Assembly (NCBI GenBank): GCA_016874675.1
Contig: VGTL01000001.1
Span: 1-64,000 of the forward strand
Length of the DNA: 64,000 bases
Reading direction: 5' to 3'
Source of the DNA: Methanobacteriota archaeon
Lineage (GTDB): Archaea > Thermoplasmatota > DTKX01 > VGTL01
Shown: piece after piece, positions 40,663 through 48,982 of the stretch
Layout of the letters: the number at the start of each line of letters is the position of its first letter
Numbering within the stretch: position 1 is the stretch's first letter
Translations under genes and position numbers: made by a program
The notes under the pieces: model-generated
The model's database searches: none
Seen by the model: the letters and a program-made list of their open reading frames with translations, nothing else
What the model was told of the DNA's origin: nothing

Positions 40663-41322
40663 ATGAGATCCGGCTGGACGCTGGCCCTCTGGTTGCTCTT
40701 CGTGTCGGCGTCGGCCCTGCCGGCCTCCGCCGAGCTATTCACCGCCGACGTGCACACCACCGTGACCGTCTATGACACCCACTACTGGAGCGGCATAGAG
40801 GTGGAGGACGGCGGGTCTGTGACGTACACGGTCAGGCTGCTGAGCGGCGACCTCGTGAACGTGCACCTCATGGACGACGCCCGGGTGGCCCCGTTCCTTT
40901 CGGGCTCGGTGGTGCCGACCGTCAACTCGGAGGAGGACACCTCGAGCTCATCGTACACACACTCCTCGGCGGGCAGGTATGCCCTGATGATCGACAACGG
41001 GTACGGCGAGAGCGTGTGCAAGGTGGACATCGTCGTTCGCTCTCCCGACTCCTCGTGGGTCGTTTGGGTCTTCGTCGCCCTGGTGATCGTGGTGATCGCG
41101 GCGGTGGCGGTCGTGGTGGTCATGCAGCGCCGGAGGCCGGCCGCCCGGCCGCAGGACCAGCCAGGCGGTCCCCAGCAGTACCCGGCACAGCCGGCCCAGT
41201 ACCCCGCCCAGCCACCCGCGGGGCCGCCCTCTGCCCCCGCGCAACCGGCCCAGTGCAGGTACTGCGACTTCCTGATGCCCGCCGGGACGCAGATTTGTCC
41301 GCGGTGCGGTGGGTTCAATTGA
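40663..41322 (+). CDS. Exported type I membrane protein with beta domain and cytosolic zinc ribbon (paralogue A)
   Basis: A 219-aa protein. Signal peptide LALWLLFVSASALPASAE; extracellular ~110-residue beta domain (ELFTADVHTTVTVYDTHYWS, ending AGRYALMIDNGYG and CKVDIVV). Then a membrane helix (VVWVFVALVIVVIAAVAVVVV), RRRP stop-transfer, a Pro/Gln-rich linker, and a terminal zinc ribbon CRYCDFLMPAGTQICPRCG. The extracellular domain is paralogous to that of the next gene (41469-42044). Function unknown; an outside sensing domain joined to an inside zinc ribbon suggests a signalling or anchoring role, which is inference. Confidence 0.78.
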   Translation: MRSGWTLALWLLFVSASALPASAELFTADVHTTVTVYDTHYWSGIEVEDGGSVTYTVRLLSGDLVNVHLMDDARVAPFLSGSVVPTVNSEEDTSSSSYTHSSAGRYALMIDNGYGESVCKVDIVVRSPDSSWVVWVFVALVIVVIAAVAVVVVMQRRRPAARPQDQPGGPQQYPAQPAQYPAQPPAGPPSAPAQPAQCRYCDFLMPAGTQICPRCGGFN

Positions 41323-41323
41323 G

Positions 41324-41397
41324 GGCAGGGGGCAGGGTCAAGGGGCAAGGGGACGAACGACGGTCGTCGTCCCCTGACCCTTGCCCCTTGCCCCTTG
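41324..41397. repeat. Inverted tandem-word array (GGGGCAAGG / CCTTGCCCC)
   Basis: GAGGGCAGGGGGCAGGGTCAAGG-type words, then the loop stem GGGGACGA/TCGTCCCC, then TGACCCTTGCCCCTTGCCCC. It sits between the two tandem paralogues and is nearly perfectly self-complementary over 70 bp. Confidence 0.75.
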
Positions 41398-41468
41398 TAT
41401 TCGTCGCATTTCGCGCCGCCCGCTCGAACGACGAAACGCTTATGCCGGGCTACGGCGTATCGGCCAGC

Positions 41469-42044
41469 ATGAAATCCACCTGCCTGCCAGCGCTCATCAT
41501 CATCGGTCTGGCCATGTCCGCGGTCCCAGCCCCCGCCGAGACCTTCGTCAACGAGGTCCACAAGACCGTCCACGTGAGCGGGTACCATTACTTCACCGAC
41601 ATTAAGGTCGGGGCCGGCCAGATGGTCGAGTACAAGGTCAAGGTGAATGACGGCGACGAGGTCTGCGTCAACCTCATAGCCAATTCCTCGCTGAACTCGT
41701 TTTTCGGCGGCAGCAGCGTCACGACCTACTGTTCGAACAAGGACGTCAGGGAGGCGGGCAACAGCCATCGGGAGGCGGGCAACTACGCCCTGGTCATCGA
41801 CAACTATCCGGGCTACAGCACCTGCAAGGTCGACATCTCCGTGCGCGGCGCCGGGTTCCAGTTCACGGACCCGGGCTGCTGCACCGTGGGCGTCATAGTC
41901 GGCATCCTGCTGGGAGTATCGGGGGCCCTGTTCTACCGGGGGATGAGGACCCGGCCCATGACCATGCAGCCGCCCATCCAGCCGCGGCCCCTGCAGGCCC
42001 AGCCCCCGCCTCCGCCGCCCCAACGGCCCCCGCCCGGCCACTGA
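41469..42044 (+). CDS. Exported type I membrane protein with beta domain (paralogue B)
   Basis: A 191-aa protein. Signal peptide CLPALIIIGLAMSAVPAPAE; extracellular domain starts ETFVNEVHKTVHVSGYHYFT and ends AGNYALVIDNYPGYSTCKVDI, aligning with paralogue A across its length. It differs in having extra cysteines (DEVCVNL, TTYCSN). Membrane helix: VGVIVGILLGVSGALFY. The tail is short and Pro/Gln-rich, without the zinc ribbon. ATG 41469 follows a GCTTATGC TATA-like element by ~30 bp; an in-frame ATG 41442 overlaps that element. A tandem duplication followed by loss or gain of the zinc ribbon is the simplest history. Confidence 0.75.
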   Translation: MKSTCLPALIIIGLAMSAVPAPAETFVNEVHKTVHVSGYHYFTDIKVGAGQMVEYKVKVNDGDEVCVNLIANSSLNSFFGGSSVTTYCSNKDVREAGNSHREAGNYALVIDNYPGYSTCKVDISVRGAGFQFTDPGCCTVGVIVGILLGVSGALFYRGMRTRPMTMQPPIQPRPLQAQPPPPPPQRPPPGH

Positions 42045-42081
42045 GGCCGGGGGGTTTTGGAAAGCGCTCCGGGCCGGGGCC

Positions 42082-42984
42082 TCAGCGCACGTACCCTTCC
42101 TTCTCCGCCATCCTCTGGAGGCGCCTGATGCGCTCCTTCACCGGCGGGTGGGTGGAGAAGAGGCTCACGAACGTGCCGCCGGAAAGGGGCTTGACGATGA
42201 ACAGCGAGGAGTGCGCCGGGCTGGAGTGGCCGAAGCGCATGGGCCGGCGCTCGTTGGCCGACTCGAGCCGGGAAAGCGCCCGGGCGAGCGCCAGGGGCTT
42301 CATCGTGGTCCGGGCGCCGACCCGGTCGGCCTTGTACTCCCGGTTGCGCGAGATCGCGAACTGGACCAGCATGGCGGCGATTGGCGCCGTTATGGCCGCC
42401 CCCAGGAGCACCAGCGGGTTGACGTTCTGGCGCCGGCCCCCGAACATCGCCTGGTAGATGACCACCCGCGCTATGATGGAGATTATCGCCGCGGCCGAGG
42501 ACACCACGGTCATGACCAGTATGTCGCGGTTTTGGACGTGGGCCATCTCGTGGCCTATCACGCCCTCCATCTCCTCGTCGTCAAGGGTGTTCAGGAGGCC
42601 CTCGGTGACCGCCACCACGGCGTGCTCCGGGTCGCGGCCGGTGGCGAAGGCGTTGGGCGTCTGGGAGGGCACTATCGCCAGCCGGGGCATGGGGAGGTTG
42701 GCCTGGGTCGCGATACGCTGGACTGTCCGGGCCAGCCTCGGCGCGGACCGCTCGTCGACGATGCGGGCCTCGTAGGCCGAAAGCACCATCCGGTCCGAGA
42801 AGAAGTAGGTGATGATGTTGAAGAGCAGGAGGACGGGCACCATTATCGCCAGGACCCAGTAGTAGCCGCTCCCCGGCGGTATGTACCCGGCCCAGAGCAG
42901 CGCGTAGAAGATGCCGTAGGCTATGCCGATGAACACGAACCACAGCAGGGCGAAGACGAGGAATACCTTGAGCCTGGCTCCCAT
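42082..42984 (-). CDS. htpX: HtpX-like membrane metalloprotease (family M48)
   Basis: A 300-aa zinc protease of the HtpX family that degrades misfolded membrane proteins. Two N-terminal helices (FLVFALLWFVFIGIAYGIFY, YYWVLAIMVPVLLLFNIITY); HExxH in EGVIGHEMAHVQNRDILVM; third zinc ligand region in REYKADRVGART; two further helices around it. The FSTHPPVKERIRRL motif near the C-terminus is typical. A CTTATATACG TATA box centred ~27 bp upstream suggests a leaderless ATG at 42984. It converges with paralogue B. Confidence 0.93.
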   Translation of the reverse strand: MGARLKVFLVFALLWFVFIGIAYGIFYALLWAGYIPPGSGYYWVLAIMVPVLLLFNIITYFFSDRMVLSAYEARIVDERSAPRLARTVQRIATQANLPMPRLAIVPSQTPNAFATGRDPEHAVVAVTEGLLNTLDDEEMEGVIGHEMAHVQNRDILVMTVVSSAAAIISIIARVVIYQAMFGGRRQNVNPLVLLGAAITAPIAAMLVQFAISRNREYKADRVGARTTMKPLALARALSRLESANERRPMRFGHSSPAHSSLFIVKPLSGGTFVSLFSTHPPVKERIRRLQRMAEKEGYVR

Positions 42985-43006
42985 CGGACATACCTATTCA
43001 GGTAAC

Positions 43007-43016
43007 GTATATAAGG
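43007..43016 (-). promoter_or_regulatory. TATA box for htpX
   Basis: Minus strand CCTTATATAC, about 27 bp before ATG 42984. Confidence 0.65.
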
Positions 43017-43051
43017 ATTTTGAGTAATCCCGCCCGATTCCGTACGGCCAA

Positions 43052-43060
43052 GATATATCT
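43052..43060 (+). promoter_or_regulatory. TATA box for cytidine deaminase
   Basis: GATATATCT, ~35 bp before ATG 43091. An in-frame ATG at 43073 would be only ~17 bp away, which argues for the later start. Confidence 0.55.
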
Positions 43061-43090
43061 TTCCCCACCCGCATGGAGGGCGGGGGAGCC

Positions 43091-43519
43091 ATGCCGAAGG
43101 GTCCATCGAGGCGGGTCCGGGAGATGCTGATGACCGCCGCCCGGCGGGCCGCCGGCAACGCCCACTCGCCCTGCTCGGGCATCCGGGTCGGGGCGGCGGT
43201 GCTGACGGGCCACGAGCGCGTCTTCGTGGGCTGCAACGTGGAGAACGCCTCGCTGGGGCTCACCACCTGCGCCGAGCGCGTGGCCATCCAGAGCGCGGTG
43301 GCCGCTGGCGAGAAGGAGCTCGTGGCGGTGGCGGTGTTCTCCCCGGAAATCGAGGGCATCACGCCCTGCGGCGCCTGCCGGCAGGTGATGGCCGAGTTCC
43401 GGGCCCCGGCCCCGCCGGGGCTTCTGGTACTGGTGCAGGGGAAGAGGGGGACGGAGGCGATACCGCTCTCGAAGCTCCTTCCGAGGGCGTTCACCGGGAG
43501 CAAGGGGGGTGGGGGCTGA
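43091..43519 (+). CDS. cdd: Cytidine deaminase
   Basis: A 142-aa zinc deaminase converting cytidine/deoxycytidine to uridine/deoxyuridine for pyrimidine salvage. [20 protein letters not shown] contains the substrate loop and the CAE zinc/proton-shuttle motif; [10 protein letters not shown] supplies the PCxxC zinc ligands. [15 protein letters not shown] is the conserved N-terminal strand. Length fits the tetrameric class. ATG 43091 follows GCGGGGGAG. The gene lies 65 bp before metK, which has its own TATA box. Confidence 0.93.
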   Translation: MPKGPSRRVREMLMTAARRAAGNAHSPCSGIRVGAAVLTGHERVFVGCNVENASLGLTTCAERVAIQSAVAAGEKELVAVAVFSPEIEGITPCGACRQVMAEFRAPAPPGLLVLVQGKRGTEAIPLSKLLPRAFTGSKGGGG

Positions 43520-43548
43520 TTTGTAGCCCCCACGACAACAAAACCCTT

Positions 43549-43557
43549 ATTATACCC
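43549..43557 (+). promoter_or_regulatory. TATA box for metK
   Basis: TTATTATAC-type stretch ~30 bp before ATG 43585 in the 65-bp spacer after the deaminase gene. Confidence 0.5.
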
Positions 43558-43584
43558 CGATTCTTTGGGGCCCACGAAGGTAGG

Positions 43585-44745
43585 ATGATGAAGCGCTTCG
43601 TTACCAGCGAGTCCGTCACCGAGGGGCACCCCGACAAGATCTGCGACCAGATATCCGATGCAGTCCTCGACGCGATCATCAAAGACGACCCGGACGCCCG
43701 CGTGGCCTGCGAGACCATGACGACCACGGGCCTCGTGACCATCGTGGGCGAGATAACCACCAGGACCTACGTCGACTTCCAAAAGCTCGTCCGCGACACC
43801 ATCCGGGAGATCGGCTACACCAAGTCCGACTACGGCCTTTCGTGGGAATACTGCTCCGTCCTGGTCTCCATCCACGAGCAGAGCCATGACATCGCCCTGG
43901 GCGTGGACGAGGCCAAGGGGCACGAGCAGGGCGCCGGCGACCAGGGCATGATGTACGGCTACGCCTGCAACGAGACCCCCCAGCTCATGCCGCTTCCGAT
44001 AATGCTCGCCCACGGCCTGACGCGGAGGCTCTCCGAGGTGCGCAAGCGCAGGGTGCTCCCCTACATCCGGCCCGACGGGAAGTCCCAGGTCACGGTGGAG
44101 TACGACAGCGGCAAGCCCAAGCGGGTGGACGTCATCGTCATCGCCGCCCAGCACGACCCGGACATCCCCCGGGAGCAGATAATCAAGGACCTGCGCCACG
44201 AGGTCATCGAGCCCGTCTGCGGCAAGTGGATGGACGAGAAGACCAAGGTGCACATAAACTCCACCGGCCGCTTCGTGGTCGGGGGCCCGCAGGGCGACTC
44301 GGGCGTCACCGGGCGCAAGATAATCGTGGACACCTACGGCTCGGTCGGCCGCCACGGCGGGGGAGCGTTCTCCGGGAAGGACCCGAGCAAGGTGGACCGC
44401 TCGGCCGCCTACTACGCCCGCTACATGGCCAAAAACATCGTGGCCGCGGGAATCGCCGACCGCGTCGAGATCCAGCTCTCGTACACGATCGGCGTGGCGG
44501 AGCCCACGAGCATCTACGTCGACACCTTCGGGACCGGCAAGATCCCCGACGAGAAGATAGAGCAGCTCCTGCGCAAGCACTTCAAGGCCTCCCCCAAGAA
44601 CATGATAGAGGAGCTCAAGCTCAAGCGGCCCATATTCCGCAAGACCGCCTCCGGCGGCCACTTCGGGCGCGAGGACGACCCGGACTTCACCTGGGAGCGC
44701 ACGGACAAGGCGAAGCTCCTGCGCCGGGACGCCGGGCTCAAGTGA
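43585..44745 (+). CDS. metK: S-adenosylmethionine synthetase, bacterial type
   Basis: A 386-aa enzyme making SAM from methionine and ATP. It is the bacterial/eukaryotic form: [20 protein letters not shown], the [17 protein letters not shown] hexapeptide region, and [15 protein letters not shown]. The P-loop-like [20 protein letters not shown] and [19 protein letters not shown] are also present. Most archaea instead carry a distinct archaeal MAT family with little similarity. All catalytic motifs are intact, so it should be active. Presence in an archaeal context suggests lateral gain of metK. Start could be 43585 or 43588 (ATGATG). Confidence 0.95.
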   Translation: MMKRFVTSESVTEGHPDKICDQISDAVLDAIIKDDPDARVACETMTTTGLVTIVGEITTRTYVDFQKLVRDTIREIGYTKSDYGLSWEYCSVLVSIHEQSHDIALGVDEAKGHEQGAGDQGMMYGYACNETPQLMPLPIMLAHGLTRRLSEVRKRRVLPYIRPDGKSQVTVEYDSGKPKRVDVIVIAAQHDPDIPREQIIKDLRHEVIEPVCGKWMDEKTKVHINSTGRFVVGGPQGDSGVTGRKIIVDTYGSVGRHGGGAFSGKDPSKVDRSAAYYARYMAKNIVAAGIADRVEIQLSYTIGVAEPTSIYVDTFGTGKIPDEKIEQLLRKHFKASPKNMIEELKLKRPIFRKTASGGHFGREDDPDFTWERTDKAKLLRRDAGLK

Positions 44746-44842
44746 AGCGGCCCTTCGCGATTGGCAAGGCCGTTTCACCCATCGGTCAGAGGGCCCGTCC
44801 GGGAAATAGCTTTATTACGGGCCAGGCAAATGCATTTCCCGG

Positions 44843-45180
44843 TTGACCGAGGCGCCCGGGAAAGTGATATTCGTATCGAAGCCGCCGAGGCTCATCCAGG
44901 GCATGTTATTGGGCATATTGGGCATGATGATGATCGCACTCGGCATTCTGGGCGCGGTCTTTCAAAGACCGGATGCGCCACCCGAGATCAGGTCGCTCAT
45001 CCTGGTCGCCGTCCCTTTGGCCATATTGAGCGCCACTCTGAACATATTCGCCTTTCTGGTGTTCCGGCGGGCGGTCATCCATGAAAAAGGACGGTGCAGG
45101 TCAAATTGCTGCCCTTCGATGAAGGGGTCCGGCCCAGGGACCTGCCGGGGCTTTGGAAAAAGATGCAGCTTGAATCTTGA
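44843..45180 (+). CDS. Small two-helix membrane protein with an apparent frameshift at an A5 run
   Basis: From TTG 44843 (about 30 bp after TAGCTTTATTA) the frame encodes VIFVSKPPRLIQG and two membrane helices: GMLLGILGMMMIALGILGAVF and SLILVAVPLAILSATLNIFAFLVF, ending RRAVIHEK. At the AAAAA run 45084-45088 the sensible reading moves to another frame. That frame gives RTVQVKLLPFDEGVRPRDLP, then GLWKKMQLES and TGA at 45178-45180, just 6 bp before the convergent gene ends. The original frame instead runs antisense into that gene for 170 bp. A one-base indel (assembly error, true mutation or programmed slip) is the best explanation. About 112 residues; family unknown. Confidence 0.6.
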
Positions 45181-45186
45181 ATGCGC

Positions 45187-48100
45187 TCAGCGCTCGGCCT
45201 GGTCGGCCTCCGCCTGCTCCCGGACGGCCCGGCCGCCGCGCTTAGCCATGAGACGCGACGTGACCACCGCCGCCAAGACCGCCGCGGCGGCGCCCACGGC
45301 GATGAGGGCCACCGGGGGCTCCTCCCCCGCAGGCGCCGGCGGCCCCGCCTCCTTGTAGACCTCGACCGTCAGGCTGGCCTCGGCCGAGGCGCCCTCGTCG
45401 TCCGTGACCTTGACGCTCACCGTGTAGTTGCCGGGCGCCTCGTACACCCGGCTCGTGTTCTGGCCGGTCCCGGTGGAGAGGTCCCCGAATCTCCACTCGT
45501 ACTTCATCGTCCGGATGTCGCTTTCCGTGTCCCGGGCCTCGGCGCTGAAGTTGAAGCGCGTCCCGACCGGCCCGCGCGCGCGGTCCGCCGAGACGTTGAC
45601 GGTCGGCGCCACGTTGGAGGCCCTGACCGTCAGCTCAGCGGTGGAGGTCGCCCCGTCGTTGTCGGTCACGGTGAGGACCACCGAATAGGTCCTCTGCTTG
45701 GTGTAGGAGTGCTCCGCCGCCGGCCCCCGGCCGGCCTTCCCGTCCCCGAAGTCCCAGGAGAACGACAGCGAGCCCAGGTCCGAGGGGGTGTCCGAGCTGC
45801 CGGAGGCGTTGAACACCACGGGCGTGTCCTCGTCCACCGTGGTCCTGGAGGCCTTCGCCCTCGCCACCGGCGGGAGGTTGTCGACAGTCACCTCGAAACC
45901 CGCCCGGGACTCGGCCCCGTCGTCGTCGCGGACTACCAGGGCGCCCCGGTACAGGCCCTGCTGCGCGTAGGAGTGCGAGGCCGGCGCCTCCGGTGACCAG
46001 CCGGACTGGTTCCCGTCGCCGAAGTCCCAGCGGTAGAGCAGCGAGCGCGCGTCCGTGGGGGTGTCCCGGCCGGTGCCGTCGAAGAGCACCTCGGCGTCCT
46101 CGTCGGCCCGCTGGTCGCCGGTGGTGGCGGTGCACGTGGGCGGCAGGTTGCGCACCGACACGTCCATGGTCGCGTTGGCGGTGGCGCCGTCGTTGTCACG
46201 GACGAAGAGCACCGCGGTGTAGTTGCCGGACCTCGTGTAGGTGTGGACCGTCGTCGGGTCGGGCATCCAGTCCGTGGTGTTGCCGTCGCCGAGGTCCCAG
46301 CGGAAGGCGAGTGTCCCGATGTCCGAGGGGGTGTCGGTCCCCGTCCCCGTCAGGGTGAGCGGCGAGTCCTCGTCCGTCCTCACCGACGGGAACTCGACGG
46401 TCCCGGAAGGCGGGAGGTTGGCGACCGTGATGTCTATCGAGGCGGAGGCGGTGGCCTTGTCGTCGTCCGTCACGGTCAGGGTCGCCCCGTAGACGCCAGA
46501 CCTCGTGTAGGTGTGCTTCCACCCGGGCCCGACCAGGACGGGGGACCGTTCCGTCCCGTCGCCGAAGTCCCACTGGTAGCGCAGGAACGGCCGGTCGGGC
46601 CCGGTGTCGCTCCCGGAGCCGTCGAACTGGAGCGGGGTGTCCTCGACGGCGAGGTCGCCCATCGAGATCGCAACGGTGGGCGGCAGGTTGAGCACCGTTA
46701 CCGCTATCGTGTCGTTGGAGGTGCCGTTCTCGTCGTCTCGGACGGAGAGGGTGGCGCTGTAGGCGCCGCTCTGGTTGAAGGAGCGGACGGCGAGCGGGGA
46801 CGGCTGCCAGCCCGTGGTCCAGCCGTCGTTGAAGGTCCATTTGTAGGTGAGGTTTGGGACGTCGCAGGCCGCCCCCGTGCTGGCGCTCCCGTCGAATGTG
46901 GTGGGTTCCGTCTCGTTGGCTGTCCGGTCGCCGCCGGCGTTCGCGGTCGGGGGCACATCGGTGGCGACGATGTAAAGGCTCTCCCAGTCGCCCAGCTTTC
47001 CGGCGGCGTCCATCACCTTGAGCGACGGGTAGAAGCGGCCGGGCCGGGGCATCGATACCGTCACCGGCTGGTAGCTGTTCCGGACGAGGTCGAACCTCCC
47101 GTCGCCCTCGAGGTCCCAAAGGAACCTCGAGGGGGAGCCGGTGAAAGTGGCGGCCAGGGTGACCTCCTCCCCCTCCGCCGGCGTCTGGCCGGTGGAGGTG
47201 AGCGAGAGGATCTTGGGGCCCGAGCCGTCCTCGACGACATTTATCGTCTGGTCCAGCAAGACCCCGGTGATGTTCTGGACGATGCCGCTGGGCCAGCGTA
47301 TCTCGACCGTCACGGTCCCGGTGTAGGCCCCGAACCCGAACATCTGCGTGAGGGAGTTCTGGTGGGCGTGCCCGCCCGTGCCGCCCTCGACCTCGCGTAT
47401 CTGGGCGCGGGCGCCGTCCGTGACGGTGACGCGGGCCCCGATTCCCGCCCGGTTGCTCACCGTGCCGGAAAGATGCACCTTGAGCCAGTGGTTCTTCGTC
47501 CCCTCGTTTTTGAAAAGGTGGCACTCGCGCGGGCCCTGGTACGGGTAGGTGCCCTCGGTGATGTGGTCCGGCTGGCCGTCGTTGTTGTAGTCGGCCCAGG
47601 CGCAGCCGATGCCCGCCCAGACGCGAATGCCGGCGTCCAGGCCGACGTCGGTGAATGTGCCGTCCCCGTCGTTGCGCCATAGGTGCGAGTAAGCCCACGA
47701 GTGGTAGCCCTTGACCTCCGGGACGTAGAGGTCCAGCCAGCCGTCGTTGTCGAAGTCGCACCAGGCCCCGCCGAAGGTGTCGTCGTCGCGCCACTGGCTC
47801 TCCTGGACGGTGCCGTCGGGGATGTTGGGCATGCCGGCGCGCTCCTTGTAGTCCTCGAAGACATAGGGGAACCCGAGGTTCCGGAGGAGCATCGGGTTGT
47901 CGCAGATGACGGCGCGCTGGGTGCTGCCGGTGTCCTTGTGGGCGAGGTTTCCCACCCACAGATCGAGCAGGCCGTCGTTGTCGTAGTCGCCCCAGCAGGA
48001 GCCGGCCGTGTGCCCGTAGTACGGCCCGGAGCCGTCGAGCGGGTAGTGGTCCGGGTCCCCGGATGTGTTGGTCTCGTCGCCCAGGTTGGTGAACGTGCCG

Positions 48101-48882
48101 TCGTGGTCGTTGTGCCAAAGATCGTTTTGGCCCAAAAGGTAGTTCCCGGCGTAGATGTCGGGCCAGCCGTCGTTGTTGTAGTCGGCGCAGCCCACCCCCA
48201 TGCCGGCGTTGGGCCGGCCGGTGACCGGGTTGCGGTCGACGATGCCCGCCGCGGCGGTGGTCTGGGCGAAGGTGCCGTCGCGGTTGTTTCGCCACAGCAC
48301 GTCGGCGTAGCAGGTGCCGGCGGCGTCGCGCCAGTTCATCACGTAGATGTCAAGGAAGCCGTCGCGGTCGTAGTCCGTCCAGGCCGGCGCGAGAGAGGGC
48401 CTCAGGCCGTCGTCCATGCCGCCCGCCGCCACCGAGACGTTGGTGAAGTTCCATCCCGGGGGGCCGTTGTTGCGCCAAAGCGAGTCGCGCTGGCTCTCGT
48501 CCTGGCCGCAGCAGAAGAAGTCGAGGTAGCCGTCGTTGTTGTAGTCGCCCCAGACCGAGTAGCCGTAGGCGCTGCCGAGGCCGGCGGCCTTGCTCACGTC
48601 CGAGAAGGTGTACCCGGGCGGTCCGCTGTTGCGGAAGAGCCTCCGGCCCTTGACGAGCAGGTCCTCGCAGCCGTCGTTGTCGTAGTCGCCCCAGGCGTAG
48701 GAGTCCGCAAGCAGGCCTCCCAGGCCGGCGGAGACCGTGACGTTGGTGAAGACGGCGGGGGAGGGACGGGAAACCGCCGGCGGCGGTACCGCGGGCGCGC
48801 CGGCCTCTAGCGCCGGGAGGGGCACGGCGGGCAGGCAGACCAGCAGGGCGAAAGAGACGGCGAGCAGGCGGTTCATCGGCAT
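45187..48882 (-). CDS. Large surface protein: FG-GAP/VCBS propeller, ASPIC/UnbV domain, six PKD domains, C-terminal anchor
   Basis: A 1231-aa exported protein. Signal peptide (RLLAVSFALLVCLPAVPLPA). Residues ~40-440 carry FG-GAP/VCBS-type repeats with calcium-binding-like DYDNDG, DYNNDG and DFDNDG loops and WRNNxDGTF linkers. An ASPIC/UnbV domain follows (HWLKVHLSGTVSNRAGIGAR, RWPSGIVQNITGV). Then about six PKD domains, each with YxWDFGDG and HxYxxxGxYxAxLxVxDDDGA signatures. A membrane helix (VALIAVGAAAAVLAAVVTS) and a basic tail end it. The repeated Asp/Gly loops imply calcium-dependent rigidity. Probably an adhesive or structural surface protein. ATG 48882 (or 48876) lies ~30 bp after a CATATATCA TATA box. 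Confidence 0.85.
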   Translation of the reverse strand: MPMNRLLAVSFALLVCLPAVPLPALEAGAPAVPPPAVSRPSPAVFTNVTVSAGLGGLLADSYAWGDYDNDGCEDLLVKGRRLFRNSGPPGYTFSDVSKAAGLGSAYGYSVWGDYNNDGYLDFFCCGQDESQRDSLWRNNGPPGWNFTNVSVAAGGMDDGLRPSLAPAWTDYDRDGFLDIYVMNWRDAAGTCYADVLWRNNRDGTFAQTTAAAGIVDRNPVTGRPNAGMGVGCADYNNDGWPDIYAGNYLLGQNDLWHNDHDGTFTNLGDETNTSGDPDHYPLDGSGPYYGHTAGSCWGDYDNDGLLDLWVGNLAHKDTGSTQRAVICDNPMLLRNLGFPYVFEDYKERAGMPNIPDGTVQESQWRDDDTFGGAWCDFDNDGWLDLYVPEVKGYHSWAYSHLWRNDGDGTFTDVGLDAGIRVWAGIGCAWADYNNDGQPDHITEGTYPYQGPRECHLFKNEGTKNHWLKVHLSGTVSNRAGIGARVTVTDGARAQIREVEGGTGGHAHQNSLTQMFGFGAYTGTVTVEIRWPSGIVQNITGVLLDQTINVVEDGSGPKILSLTSTGQTPAEGEEVTLAATFTGSPSRFLWDLEGDGRFDLVRNSYQPVTVSMPRPGRFYPSLKVMDAAGKLGDWESLYIVATDVPPTANAGGDRTANETEPTTFDGSASTGAACDVPNLTYKWTFNDGWTTGWQPSPLAVRSFNQSGAYSATLSVRDDENGTSNDTIAVTVLNLPPTVAISMGDLAVEDTPLQFDGSGSDTGPDRPFLRYQWDFGDGTERSPVLVGPGWKHTYTRSGVYGATLTVTDDDKATASASIDITVANLPPSGTVEFPSVRTDEDSPLTLTGTGTDTPSDIGTLAFRWDLGDGNTTDWMPDPTTVHTYTRSGNYTAVLFVRDNDGATANATMDVSVRNLPPTCTATTGDQRADEDAEVLFDGTGRDTPTDARSLLYRWDFGDGNQSGWSPEAPASHSYAQQGLYRGALVVRDDDGAESRAGFEVTVDNLPPVARAKASRTTVDEDTPVVFNASGSSDTPSDLGSLSFSWDFGDGKAGRGPAAEHSYTKQRTYSVVLTVTDNDGATSTAELTVRASNVAPTVNVSADRARGPVGTRFNFSAEARDTESDIRTMKYEWRFGDLSTGTGQNTSRVYEAPGNYTVSVKVTDDEGASAEASLTVEVYKEAGPPAPAGEEPPVALIAVGAAAAVLAAVVTSRLMAKRGGRAVREQAEADQAER

Positions 48883-48910
48883 CCCCGCGATGCTATCGAT
48901 TGCGGGATGA

Positions 48911-48916
48911 TATATG
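48911..48916 (-). promoter_or_regulatory. TATA box for the FG-GAP/PKD surface protein
   Basis: The minus-strand CATATA core (within CATATATCA) lies ~30 bp before ATG 48882. On the plus strand a separate GATTATTAAT at ~48951-48960 precedes the PQQ-propeller gene, so the two promoters are divergent. Confidence 0.55.
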
Positions 48917-48982
48917 TTTTGGAGAAGGGGGGTCCCGGATGGAAGCAAAGGATTATTAATCCCTGTCGCCCTGTGGGGCTGG

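Noticed and set aside
45181..45358. Extension of the small membrane gene to 45358
   Set aside because: This part is antisense to the 3' end of the FG-GAP/PKD gene and becomes Arg/Ser/Ala noise; the shifted frame ending at 45180 is more sensible.
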